From: Erwinia typographi
Lineage (GTDB): Bacteria > Pseudomonadota > Gammaproteobacteria > Enterobacterales > Enterobacteriaceae
Length of the DNA: 64,000 nucleotides
Reading direction: 5' to 3'
Assembly (NCBI RefSeq): GCF_000773975.1
Contig: NZ_JRUQ01000041.1
Location: 1 to 64,000, forward strand
Position numbers and translations under genes: made by a program. Shown here in pieces: positions 9,473-18,370 of the stretch. A model generated the notes under the pieces. That model ran no database searches, was not told the origin of the DNA, and was given only the letters and a program-made list of their open reading frames with translations. Every line of letters begins with the position of its first letter. Position 1 is the stretch's first letter.

Positions 9473-9648
9473 TATCAATACCTTGGCTAGATTCGTGTCG
9501 CCAGTAATGCGCCCTGGATCACAACCTGACATATTGCATAGATTAAATTGCAATTAAACATATTATTTACTTATGAATTCTGCCAGGATGCGTTCTATTG
9601 AATCGACACGAATTCATCGCTCTGACCCTACAAGCAGCGCGAACGATA

Positions 9649-9683
9649 AAAAAAAGAAAAAAAGGGCTTCCTTCGGGAAGCCC
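9649..9683 (-). terminator. Rho-independent terminator of qorA
   Basis: Read on the minus strand, GGGCTTCC-CGAA-GGAAGCCC (arms 9664-9671 and 9676-9683) is followed by a long T-rich tract, seen on the plus strand as A/G-rich 9649-9663. It sits 17 bp past the qorA stop codon. Confidence 0.9.
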
Positions 9684-9699
9684 TGTTTGTCTCTGACGA

Positions 9700-10680
9700 T
9701 CAGGGAATCAGCAGGCTCGATCCCTGGGTTGCCCGGCTCTCCAGCGTTTTATGCGCCTGCTGCGCATCTTTCAGCGCAAATTTCTGCTGCGGCGGCACCT
9801 CTACCTTAATCGCACCGCTGCCAATCAGCGAAAACAGTTCGTTGCTGGCGCTGGTCAGCGCATCACGGGTAGTGACATAACCGTTTAGCGAAGGGCGGGT
9901 AACGTATAAAGACCCTTTCTGATTAAGAATTGCCAGGTTCACCCCGCTTACCGGGCCTGAAGAGTTGCCGAAGCTCACCATCAGTCCGCGCCGCTGCAGG
10001 CAGTCCAGCGAGGCTTCCCAGGTATCTTTGCCCACCGAATCGTAAACCACCCGCACTTTCTTCCCATCGGTCAGTTCGCCCACGCGGCTGGCGAGATCTT
10101 CTTCCCGGTAATTGATCGTGGCCCAGGCACCCGCTTGTTTCGCGCGCTGCGCTTTATCAGCCGATCCAACCGTGCCGATCAGATGCGCGCCTAAAGCTTT
10201 TGCCCACTGGCAGGCAATCAGGCCGACGCCGCCAGCGGCGGCGTGAAACAGGAAGATTTCATCCGGCTGCACAACATAGGTCTGACGCAATAAATAGTGC
10301 ACCGTCAGCCCCTTAAGGAAGGAAGCCGCAGCCTGCTCGAAGGAAATGTTGTCCGGCAGCAGCGCCAGCTTATCCACATGTACCGCATGATATTCGCTAT
10401 ACGAACCCAGCGCCGACTGGGCGTAGACCACGCGGTCGCCGACCTTAAGTGCGGTAACGCCTTCGCCCACGCTTTTCACCACGCCAGCCGCTTCGGTGCC
10501 GAGGCCTGAGGGCAGAGAAGCCGGGTACAGCCCGCTGCGCACGTAGGTATCGATATAGTTAATCCCGATCGCTTTGTTCTCAACCACCACTTCCCCGGCC
10601 GCCGGCTCAGGGATTGCGACATCGATCAGCTGCATCACTTCCGGCCCGCCATGCTGGCTGATTTGTATACGTTTTGCCAT
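9700..10680 (-). CDS. qorA: NADPH:quinone oxidoreductase
   Basis: A 326-residue medium-chain dehydrogenase/reductase of the zeta-crystallin type that reduces quinones with NADPH and lacks catalytic zinc. Visible are the N-terminal GroES-like fold (GGPEVMQLIDV), the nucleotide-binding AAAGGVGLIACQWAKALGA near 150, and the NYREEDL segment. I chose ATG 10680 (MAKRIQISQHGG), which matches E. coli Qor; the frame stays open 62 codons further but that part overlaps the divergent dnaB promoter. It is divergent to dnaB, as in E. coli. Confidence 0.93.
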   Translation of the reverse strand: MAKRIQISQHGGPEVMQLIDVAIPEPAAGEVVVENKAIGINYIDTYVRSGLYPASLPSGLGTEAAGVVKSVGEGVTALKVGDRVVYAQSALGSYSEYHAVHVDKLALLPDNISFEQAAASFLKGLTVHYLLRQTYVVQPDEIFLFHAAAGGVGLIACQWAKALGAHLIGTVGSADKAQRAKQAGAWATINYREEDLASRVGELTDGKKVRVVYDSVGKDTWEASLDCLQRRGLMVSFGNSSGPVSGVNLAILNQKGSLYVTRPSLNGYVTTRDALTSASNELFSLIGSGAIKVEVPPQQKFALKDAQQAHKTLESRATQGSSLLIP

Positions 10681-10779
10681 GTTCACTCCCATTGATTCCG
10701 CGTCATTGAGGGAGGACGACGGCACGCCAAACGGGTATACTTGCCCGTCCCCACTCTCTTTTTTCGGTATTGCATCACT

Positions 10780-12195
10780 ATGGCAGGAAATAAACCCACC
10801 AACAAATCCGGTGATAATCGTGAACCGCGCGATCGGCAGATGGAAGGGCTGAAATTGCCTCCTCACTCTCTGGAAGCGGAGCAGTCCGTGTTGGGCGGGT
10901 TAATGCTGGATAACGAACGCTGGGACAACGTCTCCGAACGCGTGGTTGCGCAGGATTTCTTCAGTCGCCCGCACCGGATGATCTTCAGCGAGATGCAGCG
11001 CCTGCTGGAGCTGGGCAAGCCCATCGACCTGATTACGCTCTCTGAATCGCTGGAAACCAGGAACGAGCTGAACCTGGTGGGGGGCTTTGCCTACCTGGCT
11101 GAATTATCGAAAAATACCCCCAGCGCGGCGAATATCGGTGCTTATGCCGACATCGTACGCGAACGTGCGGTGGTCAGAGAGATGATCTCCGTGGCTAACG
11201 AGATAGCCGATGCGGGTTACGATCCTCAGGGGCGCACCAGCGAGGATCTGCTCGATCTGGCGGAATCCCGCGTGTTTCAGATCGCCGAAAATCGCGCCAA
11301 TAAAGATGAAGGGCCGAAAAGCGTCGACCAGATCCTCGAAGCGACGATCTCAAGGATCGAATCTCTCTACCAGACCCCGCACGACGGCGTAACCGGCGTG
11401 GATACCGGCTATCACGATCTGAATAAGAAAACGGCCGGGCTGCAGCGATCGGATTTGATCATCGTTGCGGCGCGTCCGTCGATGGGTAAAACGACCTTCG
11501 CCATGAACCTGTGCGAAAACGCCGCCATGCTCCAGGAAAAACCGGTGCTGATTTTCAGTCTGGAGATGCCCGGCGAGCAGATCATGATGCGTATGCTGGC
11601 CTCGCTGTCGCGCGTGGATCAGACCCGTATCCGTACCGGCCAGCTTGATGATGAAGACTGGGCGCGTATTTCCAGCACGATGGGGATCCTGCTGGAGAAA
11701 AAGAACATGTTTATCGATGACTCCTCGGGCCTGACGCCGACGGAAGTGCGGTCCCGCGCGCGGCGTATCTTCCGCGAACATGGGGGCCTGAGCCTGATCA
11801 TGATCGACTACCTCCAGCTGATGCGCGTGCCTTCGCTGTCCGACAACCGAACGCTTGAAATTGCCGAGATCTCCCGCTCGTTGAAGGCGCTGGCGAAAGA
11901 GCTTCAGGTGCCGGTAGTGGCGCTGTCGCAGCTTAACCGCTCGCTGGAGCAGCGCGCGGATAAACGCCCGGTCAACTCCGACCTGCGTGAGTCCGGCTCC
12001 ATTGAGCAGGATGCCGACTTAATCATGTTTATCTACCGTGACGAGGTGTATCACGAAAACAGCGATCTGAAAGGCATTGCCGAAATCATCCTCGGAAAGC
12101 AGCGTAACGGGCCAATCGGCACCGTGCGTCTGACCTTTAACGGTCAATGGTCGCGGTTTGATAACTATGCTGGCCCACAGTACGACGACGAATAG
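10780..12195 (+). CDS. dnaB: Replicative DNA helicase DnaB
   Basis: The ring-shaped helicase that unwinds DNA at the replication fork. The 471-residue product has the same length as E. coli DnaB. It shows the N-terminal primase-interacting domain (PPHSLEAEQSVLGGLMLDN), the linker, and the RecA-like motor with Walker A ARPSMGKTTFAMN (about residue 228), Walker B LIMIDYLQLM and the arginine-finger region KQRNGPIGTV. The ATG at 10780 gives the family length; the frame extends 13 codons upstream without support. No intein or insertion is present. Confidence 0.97.
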   Translation: MAGNKPTNKSGDNREPRDRQMEGLKLPPHSLEAEQSVLGGLMLDNERWDNVSERVVAQDFFSRPHRMIFSEMQRLLELGKPIDLITLSESLETRNELNLVGGFAYLAELSKNTPSAANIGAYADIVRERAVVREMISVANEIADAGYDPQGRTSEDLLDLAESRVFQIAENRANKDEGPKSVDQILEATISRIESLYQTPHDGVTGVDTGYHDLNKKTAGLQRSDLIIVAARPSMGKTTFAMNLCENAAMLQEKPVLIFSLEMPGEQIMMRMLASLSRVDQTRIRTGQLDDEDWARISSTMGILLEKKNMFIDDSSGLTPTEVRSRARRIFREHGGLSLIMIDYLQLMRVPSLSDNRTLEIAEISRSLKALAKELQVPVVALSQLNRSLEQRADKRPVNSDLRESGSIEQDADLIMFIYRDEVYHENSDLKGIAEIILGKQRNGPIGTVRLTFNGQWSRFDNYAGPQYDDE

Positions 12196-12328
12196 TCTGG
12201 CGTGGCCGGTGGATTATCGATTGTTTAAATAATCCGCGCGATCCATCAAGAAAATAGTGTTGGACAACAGGGCGAAAAATGCGGTTATCTGTCGGGATCG
12301 CGCCCCTGACTAACCACCCGGATCGATA

Positions 12329-12793
12329 ATGACCCAGATTGACGATTTCGACCTTAAGATACTGACTTTACTTGAAACTAATGGCCGTCTGACCAATCAG
12401 GAACTGAGTGATTTAGTCGGCCTTTCCGCCTCACAATGCTCGCGCCGCCGTATTAACCTTGAGCAGGTGGGGCTAATCCTTGGATACCACGCGCGGCTCT
12501 CGCCTGATGCCGTGGGGCTGGGAATGATTGGGCTGATTGAGGTGAGCCTGATTAACCACACTTCAGACTATGTTGAGAGCTTTCACCGCATGGTCGCCGA
12601 GCAGCCGGCAATTGTGGATGCTTACAAAACGACCGGCGATGCCGACTATCTATTGAAGGTGGCGGTAAAGGATTTGGCAGGGCTTAGCGCTTTAATCAGC
12701 CAGCTTGTTGCCGGACATCAAAGCGTATCGCATGTGAAAACTTCCGTGGTGCTCACCCGTTTAAAAGAGAATGGCGTAATGATGCCAGTCTGA
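12329..12793 (+). CDS. Lrp/AsnC-family transcriptional regulator
   Basis: A 154-residue feast/famine regulator. The N-terminal HTH (DDFDLKILTLLETNGRLTNQEL, then GLSASQCSRRRINLEQ) is followed by an Lrp-type ligand-binding RAM domain (VEVSL-like strand, AYKTTGDADYLLKVAVKDL). It lies where E. coli carries alr, between dnaB and tyrB, and is read in the same direction as both. Members typically sense amino acids and control amino-acid metabolism. Whether it acts on tyrB or on distant genes cannot be told from the sequence. Confidence 0.85.
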   Translation: MTQIDDFDLKILTLLETNGRLTNQELSDLVGLSASQCSRRRINLEQVGLILGYHARLSPDAVGLGMIGLIEVSLINHTSDYVESFHRMVAEQPAIVDAYKTTGDADYLLKVAVKDLAGLSALISQLVAGHQSVSHVKTSVVLTRLKENGVMMPV

Positions 12794-12963
12794 CTTTTCC
12801 GCCTACAAATTTGTCTTGTTGCGCATCCGGTACTGGCGTTATCGCGACAGGATCGGTACGGTATTCGTTCCGGGTGCGCCGATCCTCAACCTTATCATCG
12901 CCATAAACCACCGCCCTGGTCGCTTTAACCTCTGACCCCTACCAATAAATGGAGATTTTCACC

Positions 12964-14157
12964 GTGTTTCAAAACGTTGATGCCTACGCCGGCGACCCAA
13001 TTCTCTCCCTGATGGAGACGTTCAAACAGGACAGGCGACCGCAAAAGGTGAATCTGAGCATCGGGCTGTATTATGACGGACAGGGAGTGATCCCGCAGCT
13101 GAAGGCCGTTACCGAAGCGGAAGCCCGTCTGACGGCGCAGGAGCAGGCTGCCTCAGTGTATCTGCCGATGGACGGCCTCGCGCCTTATCGCAGCGCGATT
13201 GCTCCGCTGCTGTTTGGTCAGGATCATCCGGCGCTGAAAGCGGGCCGCATTGCTACCATTCAAACCGTTGGCGGCTCCGGCGCGCTGAAGGTCGGCGCTG
13301 ATTTCCTGAAAGCTTATTTCCCCGGTTCTGAGGTCTACGTCAGCGATCCGACCTGGGAAAACCACGTCGCTATCTTTGCTGGCGCTGGCTTCAAAGTGAA
13401 CACCTATCCCTGGTACGACCCTGTGACCAACGGCGTGAAGTTTGACGAGCTGATCGCCAAACTGAACACGCTGCCTGCGCAGAGCATCGTGTTGTTGCAC
13501 CCTTGCTGCCATAACCCTACCGGTGCCGACCTGACCAACGCCCAGTGGGATAGCGTTACCGAGGTGCTGAAAACCCGTAATCTGATCCCGTTCCTCGACA
13601 TCGCCTATCAGGGCTTTGGCGCCGGAATGGAAGAGGATGCCTATGCCATTCGCGCCGTTGCGGCGGCGGGCCTGCCAGCGCTGGTCAGCAACTCCTTCTC
13701 GAAAATCTTCTCGCTGTACGGTGAGCGCATCGGCGGCCTGTCGGTGGTTTGTGACGATGCGGAAGAGGCCTCGCGCGTGTTGGGTCAGCTGAAGGCGACC
13801 GTCCGCCGCAACTATTCCAGCCCGCCGAACTTCGGGGCGCAGGTGGTTTCCTGCGTGCTGAACGACGCGGAGCTGAAGGCGAGCTGGCTGGCGGAAGTGG
13901 AAGAGATGCGTCTGCGTATCCTTACCATGCGTCAGGCGCTGGTGGAGGTGCTGACGGCGGCCATACCGGGCAAAAACTTTGACTACCTGCTGAAACAGCG
14001 CGGAATGTTCAGCTATACCGGGCTGAGCGCGGAACAGGTCGATCGCCTGCGTAACGAGTTCGGCGTCTACCTGATCGCCAGCGGCCGCATGTGCGTGGCC
14101 GGACTGAACAGCAGTAACGTGCATCAGGTGGCGGAAGCCTTTGCTGCCGTCATGTAA
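12964..14157 (+). CDS. tyrB: Aromatic-amino-acid aminotransferase (GTG start)
   Basis: TyrB is a PLP enzyme that makes Tyr, Phe and Leu from their keto acids. The 397-residue protein matches E. coli TyrB in length and nearly every motif: [17 protein letters not shown] at the N-terminus, [13 protein letters not shown] mid-protein, and the PLP lysine in [17 protein letters not shown] (about K247). The C-terminus is [11 protein letters not shown] chose GTG 12964 because GGAG lies 9 bp before it and the product then begins [12 protein letters not shown] like E. coli; ATG 12949 adds five residues and has no ribosome site. Confidence 0.95.
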   Translation: MFQNVDAYAGDPILSLMETFKQDRRPQKVNLSIGLYYDGQGVIPQLKAVTEAEARLTAQEQAASVYLPMDGLAPYRSAIAPLLFGQDHPALKAGRIATIQTVGGSGALKVGADFLKAYFPGSEVYVSDPTWENHVAIFAGAGFKVNTYPWYDPVTNGVKFDELIAKLNTLPAQSIVLLHPCCHNPTGADLTNAQWDSVTEVLKTRNLIPFLDIAYQGFGAGMEEDAYAIRAVAAAGLPALVSNSFSKIFSLYGERIGGLSVVCDDAEEASRVLGQLKATVRRNYSSPPNFGAQVVSCVLNDAELKASWLAEVEEMRLRILTMRQALVEVLTAAIPGKNFDYLLKQRGMFSYTGLSAEQVDRLRNEFGVYLIASGRMCVAGLNSSNVHQVAEAFAAVM

Positions 14158-14180
14158 TCATTCGCTTCAGGAGCAGGACC

Positions 14181-14597
14181 ATGTGGTATCAGCAGACCAT
14201 TACGCTAAGCCCTAAATCACGCGGATTTCATCTGGTAACGGATGAAATCGTCGGGGAACTGCGCCGCTTAGGCGACGTGCAGGTTGGGCTGCTGCATTTG
14301 CTGTTGCAGCATACTTCGGCTTCACTGACGCTAAATGAAAATTGCGATGCCACGGTGCGTAGCGATATGGAACAGCACTTCCTGCGGGCGGTGCCGGAAA
14401 AGGCGCACTACGAACACGACTATGAGGGTGCGGATGATATGCCCGCCCACATTAAGTCGTCGATGTTAGGGGCTTCGCTGGTGCTGCCGGTCAACCGCGG
14501 GCGTCTGCTGCTGGGGACCTGGCAGGGTATCTGGCTGGGAGAGCATCGACTTCAGGGCGGCTCCCGTAAGATTGTTGCCACCCTGCAAGGGGAATAG
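14181..14597 (+). CDS. yjbQ: YjbQ family protein (UPF0047)
   Basis: A 138-residue single-domain protein nearly identical in layout to E. coli YjbQ. It has the family signature [17 protein letters not shown] (residues about 34-50) and C-terminal [13 protein letters not shown]. Members of this family have been reported to show low thiamin-phosphate-synthase activity, but the physiological role is unsettled. The gene lies 23 bp after tyrB. In E. coli it is followed directly by yjbR; here a 5.7-kb catabolic block separates them. Confidence 0.9.
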   Translation: MWYQQTITLSPKSRGFHLVTDEIVGELRRLGDVQVGLLHLLLQHTSASLTLNENCDATVRSDMEQHFLRAVPEKAHYEHDYEGADDMPAHIKSSMLGASLVLPVNRGRLLLGTWQGIWLGEHRLQGGSRKIVATLQGE

Positions 14598-14610
14598 CCC
14601 GCCAAAGCGG

Positions 14611-14648
14611 CGGCAGCGACAAGACCCGCTGCCGTCATTCTCTCTTCC
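14611..14648 (+). terminator. Probable terminator after yjbQ
   Basis: Arms CGGCAGCG and CGCTGCCG form a perfect 8-bp stem with an 8-nt loop, followed by the pyrimidine-rich TCATTCTCTCTTCC. The tail is not a pure T-run, hence moderate confidence. Confidence 0.6.
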
Positions 14649-14752
14649 CTGCCATCTGCTTTCCTTCACGCGGTGTTTTCACTTTCTCAAGGTCCGATCC
14701 CGCCATCTCCTGCCGTGCATAAAATGTGATCTCCCCGAAAGAATATTAAATT

Positions 14753-14764
14753 GTAATCGATTAC
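14753..14764. promoter_or_regulatory. LacI-type operator GTAATCGATTAC, copy 1
   Basis: A perfect 12-bp palindrome with a central CG, typical of LacI-family sites. It is 58 bp upstream of the symporter gene at 14812 and 30 bp (centre to centre) from copy 2. The likely binder is the LacI regulator at 18371. Confidence 0.8.
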
Positions 14765-14782
14765 TTTATCTATCCTTTTAAT

Positions 14783-14794
14783 GTAATCGATTAC
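14783..14794. promoter_or_regulatory. LacI-type operator GTAATCGATTAC, copy 2
   Basis: Identical to copy 1 and about three helical turns downstream, ending 17 bp before the symporter start codon. It should overlap or lie just downstream of the promoter, consistent with repression. Confidence 0.8.
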
Positions 14795-14811
14795 TTTTAA
14801 TTGAGGTTATT

Positions 14812-16050
14812 ATGGTACCCTTAACGCAAGGCTCTGAAAGAACGACTATTCAGCCGTGGTTGCTGGTCCCACGACTCTCCCTGATGATGTTTATGCAGTT
14901 TTTTATCTGGGGAAGCTGGTCGGTTACGTTGGGACTGGTGATGACGCAACATAACATGTCGCTACTGATTGGGGATGCGTTCTCAGCCGGGCCGATTGCC
15001 TCCATTCTGTCGCCCTTTGTGCTGGGAATGCTGGTCGACCGCTTCTTTTCGTCCCAAAAAGTGATGGCGGTGATGAACCTGGCCGGGGCGGTCATTCTAT
15101 GGTTTGTGCCCGGCGCGCTGGTGGCTGAAAACGGCAGCCTGCTGATAGCGCTGCTGTTTGGCTACACCCTCTGCTTTATGCCGACGCTGGCGCTGGCGAA
15201 TAACATCGCTTTTCACAGCCTCGCCAGCAGCGATAAAAGTTTTCCGATCGTGCGCGTGTTCGGCACCATCGGCTGGATCGCGGCGGGGATCTTCATTGGC
15301 GTCAGCGGCATCTCGTCCAGCACCACTATCTTTTCGCTGGCGGCCCTCTGCTCAGTCGTGCTGGCGATCTACAGCCTCACGCTGCCGCATACTCCCGCGC
15401 CCGCCAAAGGGCTGCCGTTTAAAATGCGTGACCTGTTCTGCGCCGATGCGTTTGCGCTGCTCAAAATTCGCCATTTCTTTATTTTTTCACTGTGCGCGAT
15501 GCTGATTTCGATCCCGCTTGGCACCTATTACGCCTACACCGCCTCCTGGCTGGCCGATGCCGGGTTTGACAACGTCAGTACCGTGATGTCGTTCGGGCAG
15601 ATGTCTGAAATATTTTTCATGCTGGTGATCCCCCTGCTGTTTCGTCGTCTCGGCGTTAAATACATGCTGCTGGCCGGTATGTGTGCCTGGTTCGTGCGTT
15701 ATGCCCTGTTTGCGCTGGGGATGGGGGAAGAAGGGCGGGCGCTGATTTATCTCGGCATCCTGCTGCACGGCGTCTGTTACGACTTCTTTTTCGTGGTGGG
15801 GTTTATTTACACCGACCGTATTGCCGGTGAAAAGGTGAAAGGGCAGGCCCAGAGCATGATCGTCATGTTTACCTACGGCATCGGCATGTTGCTGGGGTCG
15901 CAAATTTCCGGCGCGCTCTACAACCAGCTGGTCGCAGGCCAGACTTCTGCACAGCACTGGGCGCTCTTCTGGTGGATACCTGCTGCCGCGGCGGCGGTGA
16001 TTGCCCTTGTTTTCCTCTTCTCCTTCAGGTATCGGGATGAAGCGGTTTGA
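14812..16050 (+). CDS. MFS transporter, nucleoside:H+ symporter type
   Basis: A 412-residue inner-membrane carrier of the NHS family (NupG/XapB/YegT relatives). It begins PRLSLMMFMQFFIWGSWSVTLGLVM, the family hallmark of helix 1, and has 12 hydrophobic segments with FGTIGWIAAGIFIG in the fourth to fifth helices. Family members move nucleosides or glycosides with protons. It is the first gene of a plus-strand operon with two operators just upstream and an isomerase gene 16 bp downstream. A plant-type glycoside or nucleoside is a plausible but unproved substrate. Confidence 0.8.
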   Translation: MVPLTQGSERTTIQPWLLVPRLSLMMFMQFFIWGSWSVTLGLVMTQHNMSLLIGDAFSAGPIASILSPFVLGMLVDRFFSSQKVMAVMNLAGAVILWFVPGALVAENGSLLIALLFGYTLCFMPTLALANNIAFHSLASSDKSFPIVRVFGTIGWIAAGIFIGVSGISSSTTIFSLAALCSVVLAIYSLTLPHTPAPAKGLPFKMRDLFCADAFALLKIRHFFIFSLCAMLISIPLGTYYAYTASWLADAGFDNVSTVMSFGQMSEIFFMLVIPLLFRRLGVKYMLLAGMCAWFVRYALFALGMGEEGRALIYLGILLHGVCYDFFFVVGFIYTDRIAGEKVKGQAQSMIVMFTYGIGMLLGSQISGALYNQLVAGQTSAQHWALFWWIPAAAAAVIALVFLFSFRYRDEAV

Positions 16051-16066
16051 TTAATCGGAGGTAGGC

Positions 16067-17131
16067 GTGAAAACGTTGAAAGGACCAGCTATTTTTCTGT
16101 CGCAGTTTATCGATCGGCAGGCACCGTTCAACTCGCTTGAGGGGCTGGCGCAGTGGGCTTCGGCGCTGGGTTATAAAGCGGTGCAGATCCCCTGCAACCA
16201 TCCGGCGATTTTCGATCTGGAGCAAGCGTCGACCAGCCAGAGCTACTGTGACGATGTGACGGGGCTGCTGGCGAACTACGGCCTGGCCGTCAGCGAGCTG
16301 TCGACGCATCTGGAAGGTCAGCTGATCGCGGTACATCCGGCGCACGATAGCGGGTTTGATGGTTTTGCTCCGCCCGCGGTGCGCGGCAACGCTGGCAAAC
16401 GTACGGCATGGGCGATCGAAACGCTGAAACGGGCGGCCAGGGCTTCGGCAAATCTGGGGCTTAGCGCGCACGCGACCTTTTCCGGCTCGCTGGCATGGCC
16501 CTATTTATACCCCTGGCCACCGCACAATGCGCAGCTGTTCAGCGAAGCCTTCGCCGAGCTGGCCCGGCGCTGGAAGCCCATTCTTGACGAATTCGATGGT
16601 CATGGCGTGGACGTCTGCTACGAAATTCATCCCGGGGAGGACCTGCATGATGGCGTGACCTTTGAGCGCTTCCTGGCCTCGGTGAACAACCACCCGCGTT
16701 GCAATATTCTGTTCGATCCGAGCCATCTTTATCTACAACATATTGATTATTTGCAGTTTATAGATATTTATCACCCCCGCATTAAAGCCTTCCACGTTAA
16801 GGATGCGGAGTATCTGCCCAACGGCCGCAGCGGTGTTTACGGCGGCTACCAGAGCTGGATCGATCGCGCCGGGCGCTTCCGCTCGCCGGGCGACGGTCAA
16901 ATTGATTTTAAAGGAATTTTTAGCAAGCTTGCGCAGTATGATTATGCGGGCTGGGCGGTACTGGAGTGGGAATGCTGCCTGAAAGACAGCGAAACCGGGG
17001 CGCGTGAAGGCGCCGAATTCATTCAGCGCCACATTATTCCGGTAGCCGATCGCGCCTTTGATGACTTTGCCGCTCAGCACCCACCGCAGACCAGCATCCG
17101 TAAGCAGTTAGGCCTGGAAAAGGGGGAGTAG
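16067..17131 (+). CDS. Sugar phosphate isomerase/epimerase (AP-endonuclease-2 fold)
   Basis: A 354-residue TIM-barrel protein of the xylose-isomerase-like superfamily. Conserved metal-ligand regions are seen as CYEIHPGEDLHDG (about residue 185), FDPSHLYLQHIDY, AFHVKDAEYLP and the C-terminal VLEWECCLKD. Translation starts at GTG 16067, preceded by GGAGG. Relatives that sit with Gfo/Idh/MocA dehydrogenases, such as YcjR, act on 3-keto sugars or 3-keto glycosides. That is the most attractive role here, given the adjacent (broken) dehydrogenase and the transporter, but it is inference. Confidence 0.8.
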   Translation: MKTLKGPAIFLSQFIDRQAPFNSLEGLAQWASALGYKAVQIPCNHPAIFDLEQASTSQSYCDDVTGLLANYGLAVSELSTHLEGQLIAVHPAHDSGFDGFAPPAVRGNAGKRTAWAIETLKRAARASANLGLSAHATFSGSLAWPYLYPWPPHNAQLFSEAFAELARRWKPILDEFDGHGVDVCYEIHPGEDLHDGVTFERFLASVNNHPRCNILFDPSHLYLQHIDYLQFIDIYHPRIKAFHVKDAEYLPNGRSGVYGGYQSWIDRAGRFRSPGDGQIDFKGIFSKLAQYDYAGWAVLEWECCLKDSETGAREGAEFIQRHIIPVADRAFDDFAAQHPPQTSIRKQLGLEKGE

Positions 17132-17132
17132 G

Positions 17133-18284
17133 ATGATCAACGTAGGCATTATTGGCAGCGGGTTTATCGGCCCGGCGCATATTGAAGCGCTGCGTCGCCT
17201 GGGGAACATCACTGTCGTGGCGATTTGTGAATCCAGCCAGCAGGTTGCGGATGAACGGGCTGCGGCGCTGAATGTGGCGTCTGCGTACGGCGATCTGCCC
17301 TCATTCCTGCAACATAAGGGGCTTGACGCCGTTCACAACTGTACCCCTAACCATCTTCATGCTGAGATTAACCGGCAGATTTTGCGCGCTGGCAAACACG
17401 TTTTCTCAGAAAAGCCGCTATGTATGACGATGGATGAAGCCCGCGAGCTGGAGCAACTGGCTGAAAAAGCCGGGGTGGTACACGGCGTCAGCTTTGTTTA
17501 CCGCCAGTTCGCTATGGTGCAGCAGGCGGCCAGCATGGTTAAACAAAATGAGCTGGGAAGACTATTTTCAGCTCAGGGCAGCTATTTGCAGGACTGGATG
17601 CTGGAAGAGACGGATTTTAACTGGCGAGTGGTCGCCGGGAAGGGCGGCGAGTCTCGTGCGGTAGCCGATATTGGCTCGCACTGGTGCGACACCATTCAGT
17701 TCGTTACCGGCAGGAAAATTGTTGAGGTGATGGCCGATCTGTCCATCGTCTGGCCAACGCGTAAAGCCAGCGTGCAGGGTAACGCGACGTTCAGCGCGCA
17801 AAGTGAGGCAGTGCGCTATCAATCGCAGGAGGTGACCACCGAGGATATGGGATTTGTGCTGTTCCGCTTTGATGACGGCAGCAAAGGCTGTTTTAACGTG
17901 TCGCAGGTCTCCGCAGGGCGCAAGAACAGGCTAAGCCTGGAAGTGAATGGCAGTGCGTCTTCGCTCGCCTGGGATCAGGAAATCCCCCAGCAGCTGTGGA
18001 TTTGACATCGTCATCAGCCCAACCAGATTCTGTCAGACGATCCCTCTCTTATGCACCGGCAGGTGGCTGGATTTGCCCATTTTCCCGGAGGGCATATCGA
18101 AGGCTGGCACGATGCGTTTCGCAATATGATGCAGCAGTTTTACCTTGCGGTGGCAGAAGGGCGTCCCCCCTTGCGCGGGAAGGCCTCTTTCGCCACCTTC
18201 CACGAGGGGGCGCAGGTCATGTCGATAGTGGACGCCATTCTGCAAAGCCATAAGCAGCGGCGTTGGATAAGCGTTGGGCGCTGA
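17133..18284 (+). pseudogene. Gfo/Idh/MocA dehydrogenase interrupted by one in-frame TGA
   Basis: Codons 1-290 encode a typical Gfo/Idh/MocA NAD(P)-dependent sugar dehydrogenase: GSGFIGPAHIEALRRL Rossmann motif, the EKPLCMTMDEA motif, and DIGSHWCDTIQFVTG. A TGA at 18003-18005 then ends the frame. Past the TGA the same frame continues to 18284 with the family's C-terminal region (HRHQPNQIL, then GWHDAFRNMMQQFYLAVAEG). The whole is 383 codons, a normal family length. A single GGA-to-TGA change would explain it. Either this strain has lost the enzyme or there is a read error. The start overlaps the preceding operon closely (ATG one base after the stop). Confidence 0.85.
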
Positions 18285-18370
18285 GGATTAATGCCCGGCG
18301 CGGCTAACTTATTGTCTCCCGCGAATTTATGGTAGCCTGCATCTCATCGGATTGAGCAAGAGCTGACACC

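Noticed and set aside
9157-9507. 116-residue frame over pspG
   Set aside because: Out of frame with the well-supported PspG protein and rich in unlikely residues.
12794-12963. TyrR box upstream of tyrB
   Set aside because: No TGTAAA-N6-TTTACA match could be found in the 170-bp gap.
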